From Phycisphaeraceae bacterium (GTDB taxonomy: Bacteria; Planctomycetota; Phycisphaerae; Phycisphaerales; Zrk34): a DNA stretch of 64,000 bases. The translations under genes were made by a program, and so were the position numbers. Positions 9,442-19,519 of this stretch are shown piece after piece. Positions within the stretch are counted from its first letter, which is position 1; each line of letters begins with the position of its first letter. The stretch covers positions 62,001 through 126,000 of the forward strand of contig JANQHD010000054.1 in NCBI GenBank assembly GCA_028282805.1. The letters run 5' to 3'. Below the pieces are notes generated by a model that saw nothing but the letters and a program-made list of their open reading frames with translations, was not told the DNA's origin and ran no database searches.

Positions 9442-10638
9442 TTACTTGCCGTAAAGGAACAGCACCGCTTCGTCGAAGCGGTCGGCCCAGTCGGGCTCGC
9501 GGTTCTCATCGGGCGCCGCTTCGATCCACAGGTACTGTTCGCCGGCGGTCATGCCCGCTTGCTTGAACGCCTCGGCCAGCTCCTTGACGTCGACCACGCA
9601 GCGCACTTGGTTCAGCTTCAACGCCAGCGCGTTCAGGTCGCCGAGCATTTCGACCTTACCGTCCCAGTCCCACGGGTTGAACGCGATCACGTGGCCGAAC
9701 GTTTGCGGTTGGGTCGCGGCGGCGTGCAGCGCGGCGATCGCGCCCAAGCCCGCGCCGCCCACGGCGGTGTGCGCCCGGTCCGGCATCGTGCGGTAACGCG
9801 AATCGATGAACGCCTTGACCTCCGTGGCGATCATCTTCGCGTGCAGTTCGCCCCGCCCGCCGCCGTCGGCCGTCGCGGCCTTGGGCACGAACTCGAACGC
9901 GCGGTCGGGCGAGTTGTACACGCCCACCACGATGATCGGCTCGACGTTGCCCGCCGCGATCAGCGTCTGCAGCGTTTCGTCGACGCGCCACTCGTTGCCG
10001 TTGTACGACGTCGACTCGTCCATCAGGTTCTGCCCGTCGTGCATGTACAGCACCGGGTAGCGCGCACCGCTTTCGTCGTAGCCCGGCGGCAGGTACACCA
10101 CCAGGTCGCGGTCGAGCTCGAGCAGCTTGCTGCGGAACAGCTTGTGCATGCGCACGTCGCCGGTCACCGTGATCCGGCCGGGCACGCTCAGGCCCCTGTC
10201 GCGCCACGCGGCGACGGTGATGTCGACCTCGGCCTCGCCGTCGACGACGAGCGGGCGGTCTTCGATGTCCTTGTCGTCCTCGGTGGTTTCTACGGTGCCC
10301 CACGTGCCGCGCGTGACCTTGTAGCCGTACTTGATGCCGCTGAGCACGTGCACGTCGCAGTGGTACGCGCCGTCTTCGCCGCGCACGAGCGCCACGCCCG
10401 CGCCGTCCCAGTTGCCCAGGTTCGGCGAGCTGCCCGACAGGTACAGCACCTGGTCTTCGGGCGTGCCCTCGGGCACGTGCACGCGCACGTGCACGGTGAC
10501 TTCCTTGGCCTGCTCGCTCAGCTCGCGCAGCCGGTCGGCTTCGTTCTTCGCGTTCAGCGCGTACATCGCCAGCAGCGCGATCACGCCCAACGCCACAACC
10601 ACGATGATGCTGACAGATGTGGCCACGGTCTTCTTCAT
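9442..10638 (-). CDS. Membrane-anchored CBM20-like/esterase-fold protein, probably catalytically dead
   Basis: 398 residues. An N-terminal membrane anchor (about 6-28) precedes a starch-binding-like module (about 45-150, with SPNLGNWD and YGYKV) and a putative-esterase domain (PF00756 type; YPVLYMHDGQNLMDE, IIVVGVYNSPDR). In active relatives the nucleophile sits in a GSSLGG-type elbow; here the segment reads GGAGLGA (about residues 293-299), so the Ser is Gly. The catalytic His expected in a GAEHNEAAW-like segment is replaced in APDENREPDW (about 376-385). The fold is intact, which suggests a binding rather than hydrolytic role in the periplasm. Start ATG with AGGCATGAC upstream. Confidence 0.75.
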   Translation of the reverse strand: MKKTVATSVSIIVVVALGVIALLAMYALNAKNEADRLRELSEQAKEVTVHVRVHVPEGTPEDQVLYLSGSSPNLGNWDGAGVALVRGEDGAYHCDVHVLSGIKYGYKVTRGTWGTVETTEDDKDIEDRPLVVDGEAEVDITVAAWRDRGLSVPGRITVTGDVRMHKLFRSKLLELDRDLVVYLPPGYDESGARYPVLYMHDGQNLMDESTSYNGNEWRVDETLQTLIAAGNVEPIIVVGVYNSPDRAFEFVPKAATADGGGRGELHAKMIATEVKAFIDSRYRTMPDRAHTAVGGAGLGAIAALHAAATQPQTFGHVIAFNPWDWDGKVEMLGDLNALALKLNQVRCVVDVKELAEAFKQAGMTAGEQYLWIEAAPDENREPDWADRFDEAVLFLYGK

Positions 10639-10776
10639 GTCATGCCTCCGTCGAATGGTGAGACCTGGCCCGGACCGGCCACCATTATAAGCACCACGCC
10701 GCGCGCAGCGTTAGCGGTTTCGCCGAAAACCGGGCGAAACGTGGCGTTTAACAGCGTTTAACAGAGCCGGGTCGCG

Positions 10777-11277
10777 TTAGCCCGCGGCGCTGTCGGCGGT
10801 GGGGCCGTACGTCTCGGGCACCGGCACGTCGATCAGGCGCAGGTACACCCCGAGCTGCGCGCGGTGGTGGATGGTGTGGTTGATCAGCATCATGCGGATC
10901 ACGTTCTGCCGGGGGCACTGCATGGCGACCTGCCCGTTCATCGTCATCGTCCACGTCGCGCCCATCGCCCCGTCGGAAACCTCGGCGATCTTGGCCAGCG
11001 CCGCGGCGAGGTTGGCGTCGTGCTTGGCGAGCAGGTCGTCCTTCGCCTCGGCCACGTAGGGCGTCCACTGCGCCGGGTCGAAGTCGAAGTCGTCGGTGTC
11101 GGTCATGCTGCCGATCCAGCTGAAGGTGTCGACGATGTGCGAGGCGACCTGGCGGATGCTGAACGACTTGTCGTGGGCCTTGAACTCCCACCGGTCTTCG
11201 TCGATGACCTCGAGCATGGCGCGCGTGGCGTGCGAGTCCTGTTCGATCTCGGCGCAGAGCTGTTGGGCGATGGTCAT
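10777..11277 (-). CDS. DinB-like four-helix metalloprotein
   Basis: 166 residues of the DinB/YfiT family, four-helix bundles that bind a divalent metal and often act as thiol transferases. The metal-binding histidines are present: one in VASHIVDT (helix 2) and the pair in INHTIHHRAQ (helix 4). The ATG at 11277 is preceded by GGGAGG at about 6 bases. The frame is open for 46 more codons upstream, but that part has no ribosome site and an unlikely composition. The substrate is unknown. Confidence 0.88.
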   Translation of the reverse strand: MTIAQQLCAEIEQDSHATRAMLEVIDEDRWEFKAHDKSFSIRQVASHIVDTFSWIGSMTDTDDFDFDPAQWTPYVAEAKDDLLAKHDANLAAALAKIAEVSDGAMGATWTMTMNGQVAMQCPRQNVIRMMLINHTIHHRAQLGVYLRLIDVPVPETYGPTADSAAG

Positions 11278-11366
11278 GGCGACCTCCCTTGGTGTGGGTG
11301 TGATGCCACAAGCATACCGCCCACGCGTGCGTGAGGAAAAGCAGAAACACCCGCGTCGGGGCGGCT

Positions 11367-11711
11367 TCAATCCCGGCGGAACTTGCCCCGCAGCAGGCGC
11401 TGGTCGTCGTACCACAGCTCGACGGCGTCGCCGTGGGCCACGGTGGGCACCTCGTGGCCGTCCTCGGTGGTCAGCTTCTCGCGGGCCGATCCGTTGTGTA
11501 CCGCGAAGGCATGCACGAACGACTCGCCGATGTTGATCACGACCGCCGTGCCGTCGGACAGCTTCAGGCCCTTGAGCTTGATCTTCATCTTGGCGCTGCC
11601 GTCGCCGTAGTGCTTGACCTCGACCTCGCCGCGGTTGCGGCGTTTGAACAAGCCCTTGTCGAGCGTGAACAGGTCGGCCTCGTAATCGGCGGTGACTTGC
11701 TTGAAACCCAT
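11367..11711 (-). CDS. Uncharacterised 114-residue beta-rich protein
   Basis: No family recognised. The product alternates charged and hydrophobic residues (EVEVKHYGDGSAKMKIKLKG, AVVINIGESFVHAFAVHNG), which suggests a small beta-barrel or sandwich. It has no signal peptide or membrane segment. The start at 11711 has GGAG six bases before the ATG; an upstream in-frame start at 11741 lacks one. A TACAAT hexamer lies about 60 bases upstream (minus strand, 11774-11779). It sits between the DinB gene and smc on the same strand. Confidence 0.65.
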   Translation of the reverse strand: MGFKQVTADYEADLFTLDKGLFKRRNRGEVEVKHYGDGSAKMKIKLKGLKLSDGTAVVINIGESFVHAFAVHNGSAREKLTTEDGHEVPTVAHGDAVELWYDDQRLLRGKFRRD

Positions 11712-11807
11712 GCGATGCTCCGGCAACTCGGCGCGACCCAAGCCGGCGACGCGCGACGGCGTCGGTAGTCGGCGTATTGTAACGATTTTGCGCCGGGCCG
11801 CCGTCGG

Positions 11808-14800
11808 TTAATCGGTCTTGATCTCGACGGGGTGGTCGGACTCCAGCATCGCCGCGAGGCGGGCGCGGTTGGATTGCTCTTTCGGCTGATCCCGGTCTTC
11901 GTCGCCTTGCGCCTCAGACGCGGGCTTGGCGGCCTTCTTCTTGATCGAGCCGTCGGTGTTGACGTCGTCGAAGTTGACCGACACCCGCCGCGACACGCCC
12001 CGCTCGGGCATGGTCACGCCGTACAGCGTGTCGGCCGCCTGCATCGTGCGCTTGTGGTGCGTGATAACGATGAAGTGCGACTGGTCGAGGAAGCCGTGGA
12101 TCACGTTGCAGAAGCGTTCGACGTTGGCCTCGTCGAGCGCGGCGTCGACCTCGTCGAGCACGCAGAACGGGCTGGGCTTCGAGCGGAAGATCGACAGCAG
12201 CAGGGCGACGGCGACCATGGTCCGCTCGCCGCCCGACAGCAGGTTGATCGACTGAGGCTCCTTGCCGGGCGGCTTGGCGATGATCTCCACGCCCGACTCG
12301 AGCCAGTCGACGTTGCCCTCCTCGTCGGGGATGAGGTTGATGTTGGCCCGTCCGCCGCCGAACAGCTTGCGGAACATCCCGTCGTTGCCCGCGAAGTGGT
12401 CGCGGATCGTCTCGAACGCCTCCTGGAAGCGCGTGCGGCACTCGTTGTCGAGGTGCTCGATCAGGTCGATCAGCTCGCCGCGCGCCTTGTCGATGTCGGC
12501 CACCTGGTCGCCGAGGTCGCTCTCGCGGCCCTCGAGCTCGGCCAGCTCGCCGATCGCGTCGAGGTTCACGTTGCCCAGCCGGTCGAGCTTGCGGGTCAAC
12601 TCGTCGATCTCGGCCTTGACCGCGTCCCAGTCGGTCTCGGTGTCGGGCTCGTAGGTGTCGTACGCCTCGGCGACGTCGAGCGACAGGTTCTCGTGGGCGC
12701 GCTGGCGGACGCCGTCGATCCGCACGTCGATCTCGCGCTGCGTGATCTGCGTCTCGTGCACGCGCTGGTCGATCTGCTCGGCGGCGCGCCGGTGCTCGGT
12801 AACCGCGCCGTTGTGCTCGGCGACGCGCCGGCCGGCGGCGTCGATCTGTTGCTGGAACGTCGAAAGCTCTTCATCGTAACCGGCGACCTGCTCGTCGGCG
12901 ACGGCGATCTGCTCGTCGGCCTCGGCGGTCTGCCGTTCGAGGTCGGCGATGCGTGAGCGGTGGTGTTCGACCTGTTGGTCGAGTTCGTTGCGCACACGCC
13001 GGGCGTCGGCCCGCGCGATCTCCAGCTGCCGCAGCTGCTTCTGCTCGGCGGTGACCTGCTCGGCGAGCTTGCCCGCGTCGACGCGCGCCTGCGTGAACGC
13101 CTCCTGCGCCGCCTCGGCCGCCGCCTCGTACTGCGCGATCTGCTGTTCGAGTGTTTCGACGCGCGCCTTCGACTCGGTTGATTCTGTTTCGAGCTGCGCC
13201 ACCTGCTCGGTGTGCTCGTGGCGTTTACTGTCGGCCTCGGTCAGCTGGCGGTGGATCTTCTCGACCTCCGCGCTGATCACGGGCTGCTCGGTCTCGATGC
13301 GCTGGATCGACGCGACGACCTGTTCGAGCTTGCTGGTCAGCTCGACCTTGGCGGTCGACGCCTCGTAGATCGCCTGCCGCAGGTCCTGCTGGGTCTTCTC
13401 GTAGTGCGCCGCCCGGTCCGACAGCAGCGTCAGCTCGGTCTGGTCGGCGTTGATGTGGTAGTCGAGCTCGTTGATGCGCTCGGCGAGGTCGGCCAGCTCG
13501 CTGCGCCGGCTGATCAGGCCCGCACCGGCGGCCTCGTGCATGGGCCCGACGATCACGCGGCCGTCGGCTTCGAGCACCTCGCCGGTTTTGGTGACGAACC
13601 GGCAACCGGCCGGTGTGCTGCGCCGCACGCGCTTCGCGTCGTCGAGCGTTTCCACGACGTAGGTGCGCCCCAGCAGCTTCCACACCAGCGGGCCGAGCGT
13701 CGGTTCGTAGGTGATGAGCTGCGCGATGGGCGTGCAACCCACCCCGGCGTGCCGGCCGGGCGCAAACGCGGGCATCTGGTCGACGGCCAAAAACGTCACC
13801 CGGCCCGAAAGCGAATCGGCCAGCACCTCGCTCTTTTGCAAGTCGCCGAGCCGGTCGATCACCAGCGCCTGCTGGTACTCGCCGAGCGCCGCTTCGACGA
13901 TCGTCGCGTCGGCCACGTCGGCGTCGATCAGCTCCGCGAGCAGGCCGCGCACGAAACCGAACGCGCCCTCGCCCTCGTCGGTGGCCTTGCGGGCGAGCAC
14001 GGCCTTGACCGCCTCGTCGACGCCCGATTGCGTGCGCTCGAGCTCGTCGAGCGTGGTCCACCGGCTGTGCAGGCCCGAACGCTGTTCCTTGTGCTCGGCG
14101 AGCCGTTCGGTGAGCTTGCGCTGCTCGCTCGACAGCTCGTCGGCCGCGGCCTTCTGCTCGTCGAGCTGGGCGGTCTCACGCTCGATTAGCGCGTTGGCTT
14201 GGTCGAGCTGGGCCCGGTGTGTGTCGCGGCCCTGAAGCAGACGCTCCAGCTCGCCGCCCAACTCGTCGGCGCGGCTGGTCAACTGGTCGCGGTGGCCGAT
14301 CAGGTGCTTGGCCTGCTGGTCGATCGAGTTGATCTGGTTGGTCAGGTCCGCCGTCGCCCGCAGCAGGTTGACGATGCCGGCCTTCTCGTCTTCGAGCTGG
14401 TTGTTGGCCTCGTTCAAATCGTGTTGGCGGGCCCGCTGCTCGGTCGACGCCGCGGCGATGCGCCCCTCGGCCGCGTCGAGGTCGGCCTGTAGCTGTTCGA
14501 GCGACGCCTCGTTCTGTTCGATCTGCTGTTGCAACTGGTCGGCGCGCTCGGCGAGCTCGCCGCGCCGCTTGCCGTCACGCCCGATCTGCGCGTTCAGCTC
14601 GTCGATGTTCGATAGCGTAAACGTCTTGCGTTGCTCGGCCTGGTCGCGCTGCGATTGCAGCTGCAACCGCCGGTTCTCCAGCTCACGCTGGCGCGACACG
14701 AGGCGCTGCCGCTCGGCCTCGGCGGCGTTGCGCTGCTCTTCGGCGACCGCCAGCTGCTGCATCGATTCGCGCCGGTTGCTCTCCGCCTCCGCGAGCTCGG

Positions 14801-15551
14801 CCTGAAGCTCGCCGGCCTTCGTCCTCAGCTCGTGGTACTCTTGCAGCACGTAGCTCAGCCGCAGCTCGGTCACGCGCGCCGTGTACTCCTGGTACGTCCG
14901 CGCCCGACCGGCCTGCACCTTGACGCTGCGCAAACGCCGCTGCACCTCTTCGAGCTTGTCCTTGCAACGCAGCAGGTTCTGCTCCGTGCGGTCGAGCTTG
15001 CGCAGCGACTCCTTCTTGCGCTGCTTGAACGTGGTGATGCCCGCGGCCTCTTCGAAGATCACGCGCCGCTCGGCCGGCTTGCTCACCAGCATCGCGTCGA
15101 CCTTGCCCTGCTCGATGATCGAGTAGGCGTTGGCGCCGATGCCCGTGTCGTAAAACAGCTCGCGGATGTCGCGCAGGCGCGACTTGTTCTTGTTGATCAG
15201 GTACTCGCTGGTCCCGTCGCGGTAGAGCTGGCGGGTGACGACCACCTCGCCGGCGTCGATCGGCAGAAACCGCGTGCCGTCTTCACGGGTGGGGTTGTCG
15301 AAGTGCAGGCTCACCGACGCCATGCCCGCCGGCTTGCGGGCGGTGGTGCCGTTGAAGATCACGTCCAGCATGGCCCCGCCGCGCAGCGTCTTGGCCGACT
15401 GCTCGCCCAGCACCCACTTGATCGCGTCGACCACGTTCGACTTGCCGCAGCCGTTGGGCCCGACGATGCCGACGATCGGCTCGGCGAACTCGATCGCGGT
15501 CTTGTCGGCGAAGCTCTTGAAGCCGTTGAGGGTAATACGGGCTAAACGCAT
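11808..15551 (-). CDS. smc: Chromosome segregation SMC ATPase
   Basis: 1247 residues, slightly longer than typical SMC (about 1190). It organises and segregates the chromosome as a dimer with ScpA/ScpB. The N-terminus has [18 protein letters not shown] and Walker [10 protein letters not shown]. Coiled coils flank a hinge near residues 520-680 ([17 protein letters not shown]). The C-terminal head has the ABC signature LLSGGERTM and Walker [14 protein letters not shown]. The start at 15551 is fixed by the family N-terminus; the nearest AGGAGG is about 13 bases upstream, farther than usual. scpA and scpB are not in the window. Confidence 0.97.
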   Translation of the reverse strand: MRLARITLNGFKSFADKTAIEFAEPIVGIVGPNGCGKSNVVDAIKWVLGEQSAKTLRGGAMLDVIFNGTTARKPAGMASVSLHFDNPTREDGTRFLPIDAGEVVVTRQLYRDGTSEYLINKNKSRLRDIRELFYDTGIGANAYSIIEQGKVDAMLVSKPAERRVIFEEAAGITTFKQRKKESLRKLDRTEQNLLRCKDKLEEVQRRLRSVKVQAGRARTYQEYTARVTELRLSYVLQEYHELRTKAGELQAELAEAESNRRESMQQLAVAEEQRNAAEAERQRLVSRQRELENRRLQLQSQRDQAEQRKTFTLSNIDELNAQIGRDGKRRGELAERADQLQQQIEQNEASLEQLQADLDAAEGRIAAASTEQRARQHDLNEANNQLEDEKAGIVNLLRATADLTNQINSIDQQAKHLIGHRDQLTSRADELGGELERLLQGRDTHRAQLDQANALIERETAQLDEQKAAADELSSEQRKLTERLAEHKEQRSGLHSRWTTLDELERTQSGVDEAVKAVLARKATDEGEGAFGFVRGLLAELIDADVADATIVEAALGEYQQALVIDRLGDLQKSEVLADSLSGRVTFLAVDQMPAFAPGRHAGVGCTPIAQLITYEPTLGPLVWKLLGRTYVVETLDDAKRVRRSTPAGCRFVTKTGEVLEADGRVIVGPMHEAAGAGLISRRSELADLAERINELDYHINADQTELTLLSDRAAHYEKTQQDLRQAIYEASTAKVELTSKLEQVVASIQRIETEQPVISAEVEKIHRQLTEADSKRHEHTEQVAQLETESTESKARVETLEQQIAQYEAAAEAAQEAFTQARVDAGKLAEQVTAEQKQLRQLEIARADARRVRNELDQQVEHHRSRIADLERQTAEADEQIAVADEQVAGYDEELSTFQQQIDAAGRRVAEHNGAVTEHRRAAEQIDQRVHETQITQREIDVRIDGVRQRAHENLSLDVAEAYDTYEPDTETDWDAVKAEIDELTRKLDRLGNVNLDAIGELAELEGRESDLGDQVADIDKARGELIDLIEHLDNECRTRFQEAFETIRDHFAGNDGMFRKLFGGGRANINLIPDEEGNVDWLESGVEIIAKPPGKEPQSINLLSGGERTMVAVALLLSIFRSKPSPFCVLDEVDAALDEANVERFCNVIHGFLDQSHFIVITHHKRTMQAADTLYGVTMPERGVSRRVSVNFDDVNTDGSIKKKAAKPASEAQGDEDRDQPKEQSNRARLAAMLESDHPVEIKTD

Positions 15552-15663
15552 GGGTGTGGGTCGACCTCCTGTCGAATCCTGCGGCGCGCTCCCAGCGCCG
15601 GGTACTTCGATCATCTTCGTCCGTTCCCCGCCGGGTACGTGAACCTTCGAGCGGCGATGGCGA

Positions 15664-15692
15664 ATTATCGCCCGAAAACGCACATTTCGCAA
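15664..15692 (-). promoter_or_regulatory. Sigma-70-type promoter for smc
   Basis: On the minus strand TTGCGA (15692-15687) is followed after 17 bases by GATAAT (15669-15664), close to the consensus. It would give a leader of about 105 bases before the smc ATG. Called by eye from the consensus only. Confidence 0.55.
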
Positions 15693-15767
15693 CGGTTAAG
15701 TCACAAATTCAGCGCGATTTACCGCACCCGCTCCGCGCGTCACAAACCCCCGTCTTTCAGGCCGATT

Positions 15768-17558
15768 CTAGTCCCGGGGCGCCGCCCCTTCGGTTTCGGG
15801 TCGGCCGCCGGGCGCGCCGGTCTCGGTCCGGGGGATGTCCTGCCGCTTGCGCTGGGTCAGCCGCCGCGTCAGGTCGGTCGGCTGCAGCACCACCGGCGCC
15901 TTGATGTGGCCCTGTTTCTCGAGTTCGTAAAGCGTTCGCACCACCTGGCTGTAGCTCAGGTTGTAGCCGTGCATCGTGTCCATGTGGTTCGGTTCGTGCG
16001 CCAGCAGCAGCACCAGGTTGGCCACGGTCGGCGCGATGCGGTCGGTTTCCCCGCGTGTGCGTTTGGCGTCGCGGTAGCGCACCGCGGCGAACTGCTCGTC
16101 CTCGTTGTAACGCAGCATCAGTTCCAGCTGGCTGTGCACGAACAGCGTGGGCCGGCGGAAGCTCAGCATGTCGTCGAAGATCACGATGCGCGGCGCGTCC
16201 TGCCGCGTGACATAAATCATCGGCTTGCTCGATTGCACGAGCAGCAGGTCGAGCTTCTCGCCGAACGAACGCACCTTCACCGACGCGTCGCCCACGCGCG
16301 ACAGCGCGTCGCACGCGGTCAGGCGGACCAGCACGTCGTCGCTGTCGAGCAGGTCGCGCAACTGGATCGCCAGGCGGAAGTCGTCCACGCGGGTCGCCAG
16401 CAGGGCCCCGAGGTACGCCGTCGCCCGTTCGCCCGTGCCGGCCCGCGCCTCCTTGGCGATCCGGTACAGCGGCTCGGCGGTCTTCGGGTCGCCCAGCCGG
16501 GCGCCGGTCTCCAGCGCCGCGAGGCGCACGACCGGGTCGGCGTGCTCGTAGTGCTCGCGCAGCAGCGGCAACACGCTCCGGCCCATGCCCTCCCACGCCA
16601 GCACGATCCGTGACACGTGGCGCTGGTTCTCTTTTTCTTCGAGACGCTCCAGCAGCATCTGCGCCGTGGCGCGGTTGAAATCGATCGTCGGGTTCATGTA
16701 CAGGTGGCTGGCCAGCTCCAGCAGGCGCGTCGGGTCGGCCTTGTGGCGCGTGGGCACGTTGATCGCGATGGCCTGGTCGTTCTTCGCCACGGCCATGGGG
16801 AACTTGTCGGGCTGCATGTGCTCGAACTTGTTGTTCAGCCGGTCGGCGATGTCGCGGCACCGCCGGTAGCTCGGCTGGTTCAGCACGAAGTTGAGCGGGC
16901 GGTCGCGCGTGACGATGCCGCCGCCGATGACCCGGCCGACGCGCGAGCCGCCCGAGCCGCTGAGCACCGCGTCCGGGTCGATCTGCACGAACGGGTTGAT
17001 GAACAGCTCCCCGCGCCCCACCGCCAGGGGGTGCGAGGTCGGTCGGCCGGGGCTCAGCGTGCCGATGCGCAGCTCGGTCGTGTAGAGCTTGCCGCCGACC
17101 AGGCTGCTCGTCTCGTTGTCCTGCGGCAGGGGGGTGACGACGATGTCGAACCGCGTGCCCTTGGTCGCGCCCGGCGGGATGATGCCCTCGACCATCACCA
17201 CGGTCGTGTTGCGCGAGTTGAGCATCCGCATCGGCGAGAGGTCCGCGTAGTCCCCGCGCCCGATGCCGTGGCGGGCCATGTCGTTGAGCATCCACTGCCG
17301 GATCGACGGCGGCACCGAACCGCTGCCGGTCCCGTTGAGGTTGTGGACCAGGCCGATGCCGCTGACGACCGTGGGCCGGTAGCCGGCCACGTTGGTCATC
17401 GAACCGATCGTGGTCTTCAAAAAGTCGGGCCCGGTGTAGGTTGGCGGCGGCGGGGCGTCGGGCCTACGCACCACGGTCTTGCTGCAACCGGCGAGCCCCA
17501 TGGCCACGACGAAGCAGAGGGACGCCAACGCGATAAGAGTGGGTTTGTGTCGTTTCAT
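15768..17558 (-). CDS. FlgI (P-ring)-like lipoprotein with HEAT-repeat domain
   Basis: 596 residues. A lipoprotein signal ends in LAGC (Cys25). Residues about 55-290 match flagellar P-ring protein FlgI in pattern: VSGIGLVHNLNGTGSGS (FlgI has GYGLVVGLNGTGD), then NTTVVMVEGIIPPGATKGT and SSLVGGKLYTTEL. FlgI is normally a periplasmic ring protein without a lipid anchor. Residues about 310-430 form HEAT-like helical repeats (DPVVRLAALETGARLGD, DVLVRLTACDALSRVGD), followed by a C-terminal mixed domain. No flagellar gene is in the window. An outer-membrane ring or scaffold role unrelated to flagella is possible but inferred. Confidence 0.8.
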   Translation of the reverse strand: MKRHKPTLIALASLCFVVAMGLAGCSKTVVRRPDAPPPPTYTGPDFLKTTIGSMTNVAGYRPTVVSGIGLVHNLNGTGSGSVPPSIRQWMLNDMARHGIGRGDYADLSPMRMLNSRNTTVVMVEGIIPPGATKGTRFDIVVTPLPQDNETSSLVGGKLYTTELRIGTLSPGRPTSHPLAVGRGELFINPFVQIDPDAVLSGSGGSRVGRVIGGGIVTRDRPLNFVLNQPSYRRCRDIADRLNNKFEHMQPDKFPMAVAKNDQAIAINVPTRHKADPTRLLELASHLYMNPTIDFNRATAQMLLERLEEKENQRHVSRIVLAWEGMGRSVLPLLREHYEHADPVVRLAALETGARLGDPKTAEPLYRIAKEARAGTGERATAYLGALLATRVDDFRLAIQLRDLLDSDDVLVRLTACDALSRVGDASVKVRSFGEKLDLLLVQSSKPMIYVTRQDAPRIVIFDDMLSFRRPTLFVHSQLELMLRYNEDEQFAAVRYRDAKRTRGETDRIAPTVANLVLLLAHEPNHMDTMHGYNLSYSQVVRTLYELEKQGHIKAPVVLQPTDLTRRLTQRKRQDIPRTETGAPGGRPETEGAAPRD

Positions 17559-17713
17559 ATGTCATGCGATCCGGTTAGCGTGGGTTTGGCTCGCGGCGGG
17601 AGGGCCGGTGGGCCGCGGGCTGGTATTGTAACGCAAGTCGGCGTCGTGATTAAGGTTCATTTTTGGCCGGCCCCATCAGGCCCGTTGGGCGTGTAGGAGC
17701 GACGCCGCGCCTT

Positions 17714-19396
17714 TCAATACCCGGCCGCGTGGCCGTCTTTGCGGGATTCGCTGGCGCCGATGTACCGGCCCGCCGCGTCGTCGCGTTTGATGGCCTGGTA
17801 GCCCCCGAAGCCGGACGTGCCCCGGCGGACGCGGTGGCCGAGGGCCTCGAGCGCTTCGACCAGCGCATCGGGGTAGCCCGGCTCGAGGTACACGGTGCCG
17901 CCGTCGGTCATCGTGCCGCCGGTGGGTTGCGACGAGCCGGCGTGTCGTACGCGCGGCGCATCGCCCGCGGCTTGCAGGTCCATGCCGAAGTCGATGTGGT
18001 TGACCAGCACCTGCACGTGCCCCTGCGGCTGCATCGCGCCGCCCATCACGCCGAAGCTCATCACGGGCCGGCCGTCTCTCGTGACGAACGCGGGGATGAT
18101 CGTGTGAAACGGCCGCTTGCCCGGCGCGTACGTGTTGAAGTGGCCGGGCGCGAGGTTGAACAGCTCGCCGCGGTCTTGCAGCACGAAGCCCAGGCCGGGC
18201 GGGGTCATGCCCGAACCCATGCCGCGGTAGTTGCTCTGGATCAACGAGACCATGTTGCCGTCTTGGTCGGCGGTGGTCAGGTAGACCGTGTCGCCCGGTT
18301 CGAGCGCGAGGTCGCCGGCGGGGTAACGCTGGGCGGCGCGGTGGGGGTCGATCAGCTTGCGCCGCTCGGCCGCGTATCCCTTGCTGATCAGCTGCGCCAC
18401 GGGGATGCGGTTGAACTCGGGGTCGGCATAAAACTTGGCGCGGTCCTCGAACGCCAGTTTTTTTGCTTCGATCAGCAGGTGCGTGTACTCGGCGCTGCCG
18501 AAGCCCATCGACTTGATGTCGTAGGCCTCGAGGATGTTGAGCATCTGCAGCGCCGCGATGCCTTGGCCGTTGGGCGGCAGCTCCCACACGGTGTGGCCGC
18601 GGTACGTGGTCGACACGGGTTCGACCCACGTCGAGCGGTGCGCGGCGAGGTCTTCTTCGGTGAGGTAACCGCCGTTCGCTTTCATGTATTCGGCGATGAC
18701 GCGTGCGATGTCGCCCTTATAAAAAGCGTCGCGGCCACCGGCGGCGAGGGCTTCGAGCGTGTCGGCCAGCGCGGGGTTGCGGAAGGTTTCACCCGCGCGC
18801 GGGGCGCGGCCGCCGGGCATGAACGTCTGGGCAAAGTTGGGGTAATCTTTCAATGAGCGCACGCTCGCCCGCCAGTGGCCGGCGATGACGGGCGTGAGCT
18901 CGAAGCCCTCGCGCGCGTGGCGGATAGCCGGCGCGAGCACGTCGGCCATGGGCAGCTTGCCGAACCTGTCGTGCAGCTCGAACCAGCCGTCGACGCAGCC
19001 GGGCACGGTCACGGGCAGGGGGCCGAGCGCGGGTATCTTTTTCAGGCCGCGCTTGGCGAACGCGTCGCGTGTCAGCGATTTCGGCGAGCGGCCGGAGGCG
19101 TTGAGGCCGTACAGCTTTTGGGTTTCGGCGTCCCACACGATCGCGAACAGGTCGCCGCCCAGCCCGCAGCCGGTGGGCTCGGTCAGCGCGAGCACGGCGT
19201 TGGCGGCGATCGCCGCATCGACCGCGTTGCCGCCGCGCTTGAGGGTGTCGATCGCCGCTTGGGTGGCCAGCGGCTGGCTGGTGGCGGCCATGCCGTGCGG
19301 CGAGACGACCGGCCGGCGGCGCGGGTGGTCGGCTTGCGCGTTCGGGTCGCTGGCGATGCACATCACGGCGAGGCCTGTCAGCAGGAGCTTGGTCAT
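17714..19396 (-). CDS. ggt: Gamma-glutamyltransferase / Ntn-hydrolase
   Basis: 560 residues with an N-terminal signal-like segment (MTKLLLTGLAVMCIASDPNA). The enzyme cleaves gamma-glutamyl bonds (glutathione) after self-processing into two chains. The small-chain N-terminal Thr is visible in DTVYLTTADQDGNMVSLIQS, where family members have a TTHLS-like motif. The glycine-rich GGAMQPQGHVQ and N-terminal GGNAVDAAIAAN motifs are also typical. Start chosen at 19396; the frame is open to 19486 but crosses the terminator at 19437-19462. Related acylases share the fold, so the substrate is not certain. Confidence 0.92.
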   Translation of the reverse strand: MTKLLLTGLAVMCIASDPNAQADHPRRRPVVSPHGMAATSQPLATQAAIDTLKRGGNAVDAAIAANAVLALTEPTGCGLGGDLFAIVWDAETQKLYGLNASGRSPKSLTRDAFAKRGLKKIPALGPLPVTVPGCVDGWFELHDRFGKLPMADVLAPAIRHAREGFELTPVIAGHWRASVRSLKDYPNFAQTFMPGGRAPRAGETFRNPALADTLEALAAGGRDAFYKGDIARVIAEYMKANGGYLTEEDLAAHRSTWVEPVSTTYRGHTVWELPPNGQGIAALQMLNILEAYDIKSMGFGSAEYTHLLIEAKKLAFEDRAKFYADPEFNRIPVAQLISKGYAAERRKLIDPHRAAQRYPAGDLALEPGDTVYLTTADQDGNMVSLIQSNYRGMGSGMTPPGLGFVLQDRGELFNLAPGHFNTYAPGKRPFHTIIPAFVTRDGRPVMSFGVMGGAMQPQGHVQVLVNHIDFGMDLQAAGDAPRVRHAGSSQPTGGTMTDGGTVYLEPGYPDALVEALEALGHRVRRGTSGFGGYQAIKRDDAAGRYIGASESRKDGHAAGY

Positions 19397-19436
19397 GGTT
19401 CGGCGTTTCTCGTTTGGGCGGCGCCCATCATAAGCA

Positions 19437-19462
19437 AAAAGCCCGGCGTTGGCCGGGCTTTT
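19437..19462 (-). terminator. Rho-independent terminator of the 19520-20482 gene
   Basis: Perfect 7-bp stem GCCCGGC/GCCGGGC (19441-19447 and 19452-19458) with a GTTG loop. On the minus strand it is followed by five or more T residues, and on the plus strand by four, so it could work both ways. Confidence 0.8.
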
Positions 19463-19519
19463 CAGGGCAGGGTCGTGTTGTGACACGCGAGCTGGCGTCG
19501 ACGTGCGAAGCGTGTGCGC

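Noticed and set aside
19448-19462. The hairpin at 19441-19458 as a terminator for a plus-strand gene
   Set aside because: No plus-strand gene ends nearby; it fits the minus-strand prepilin gene.
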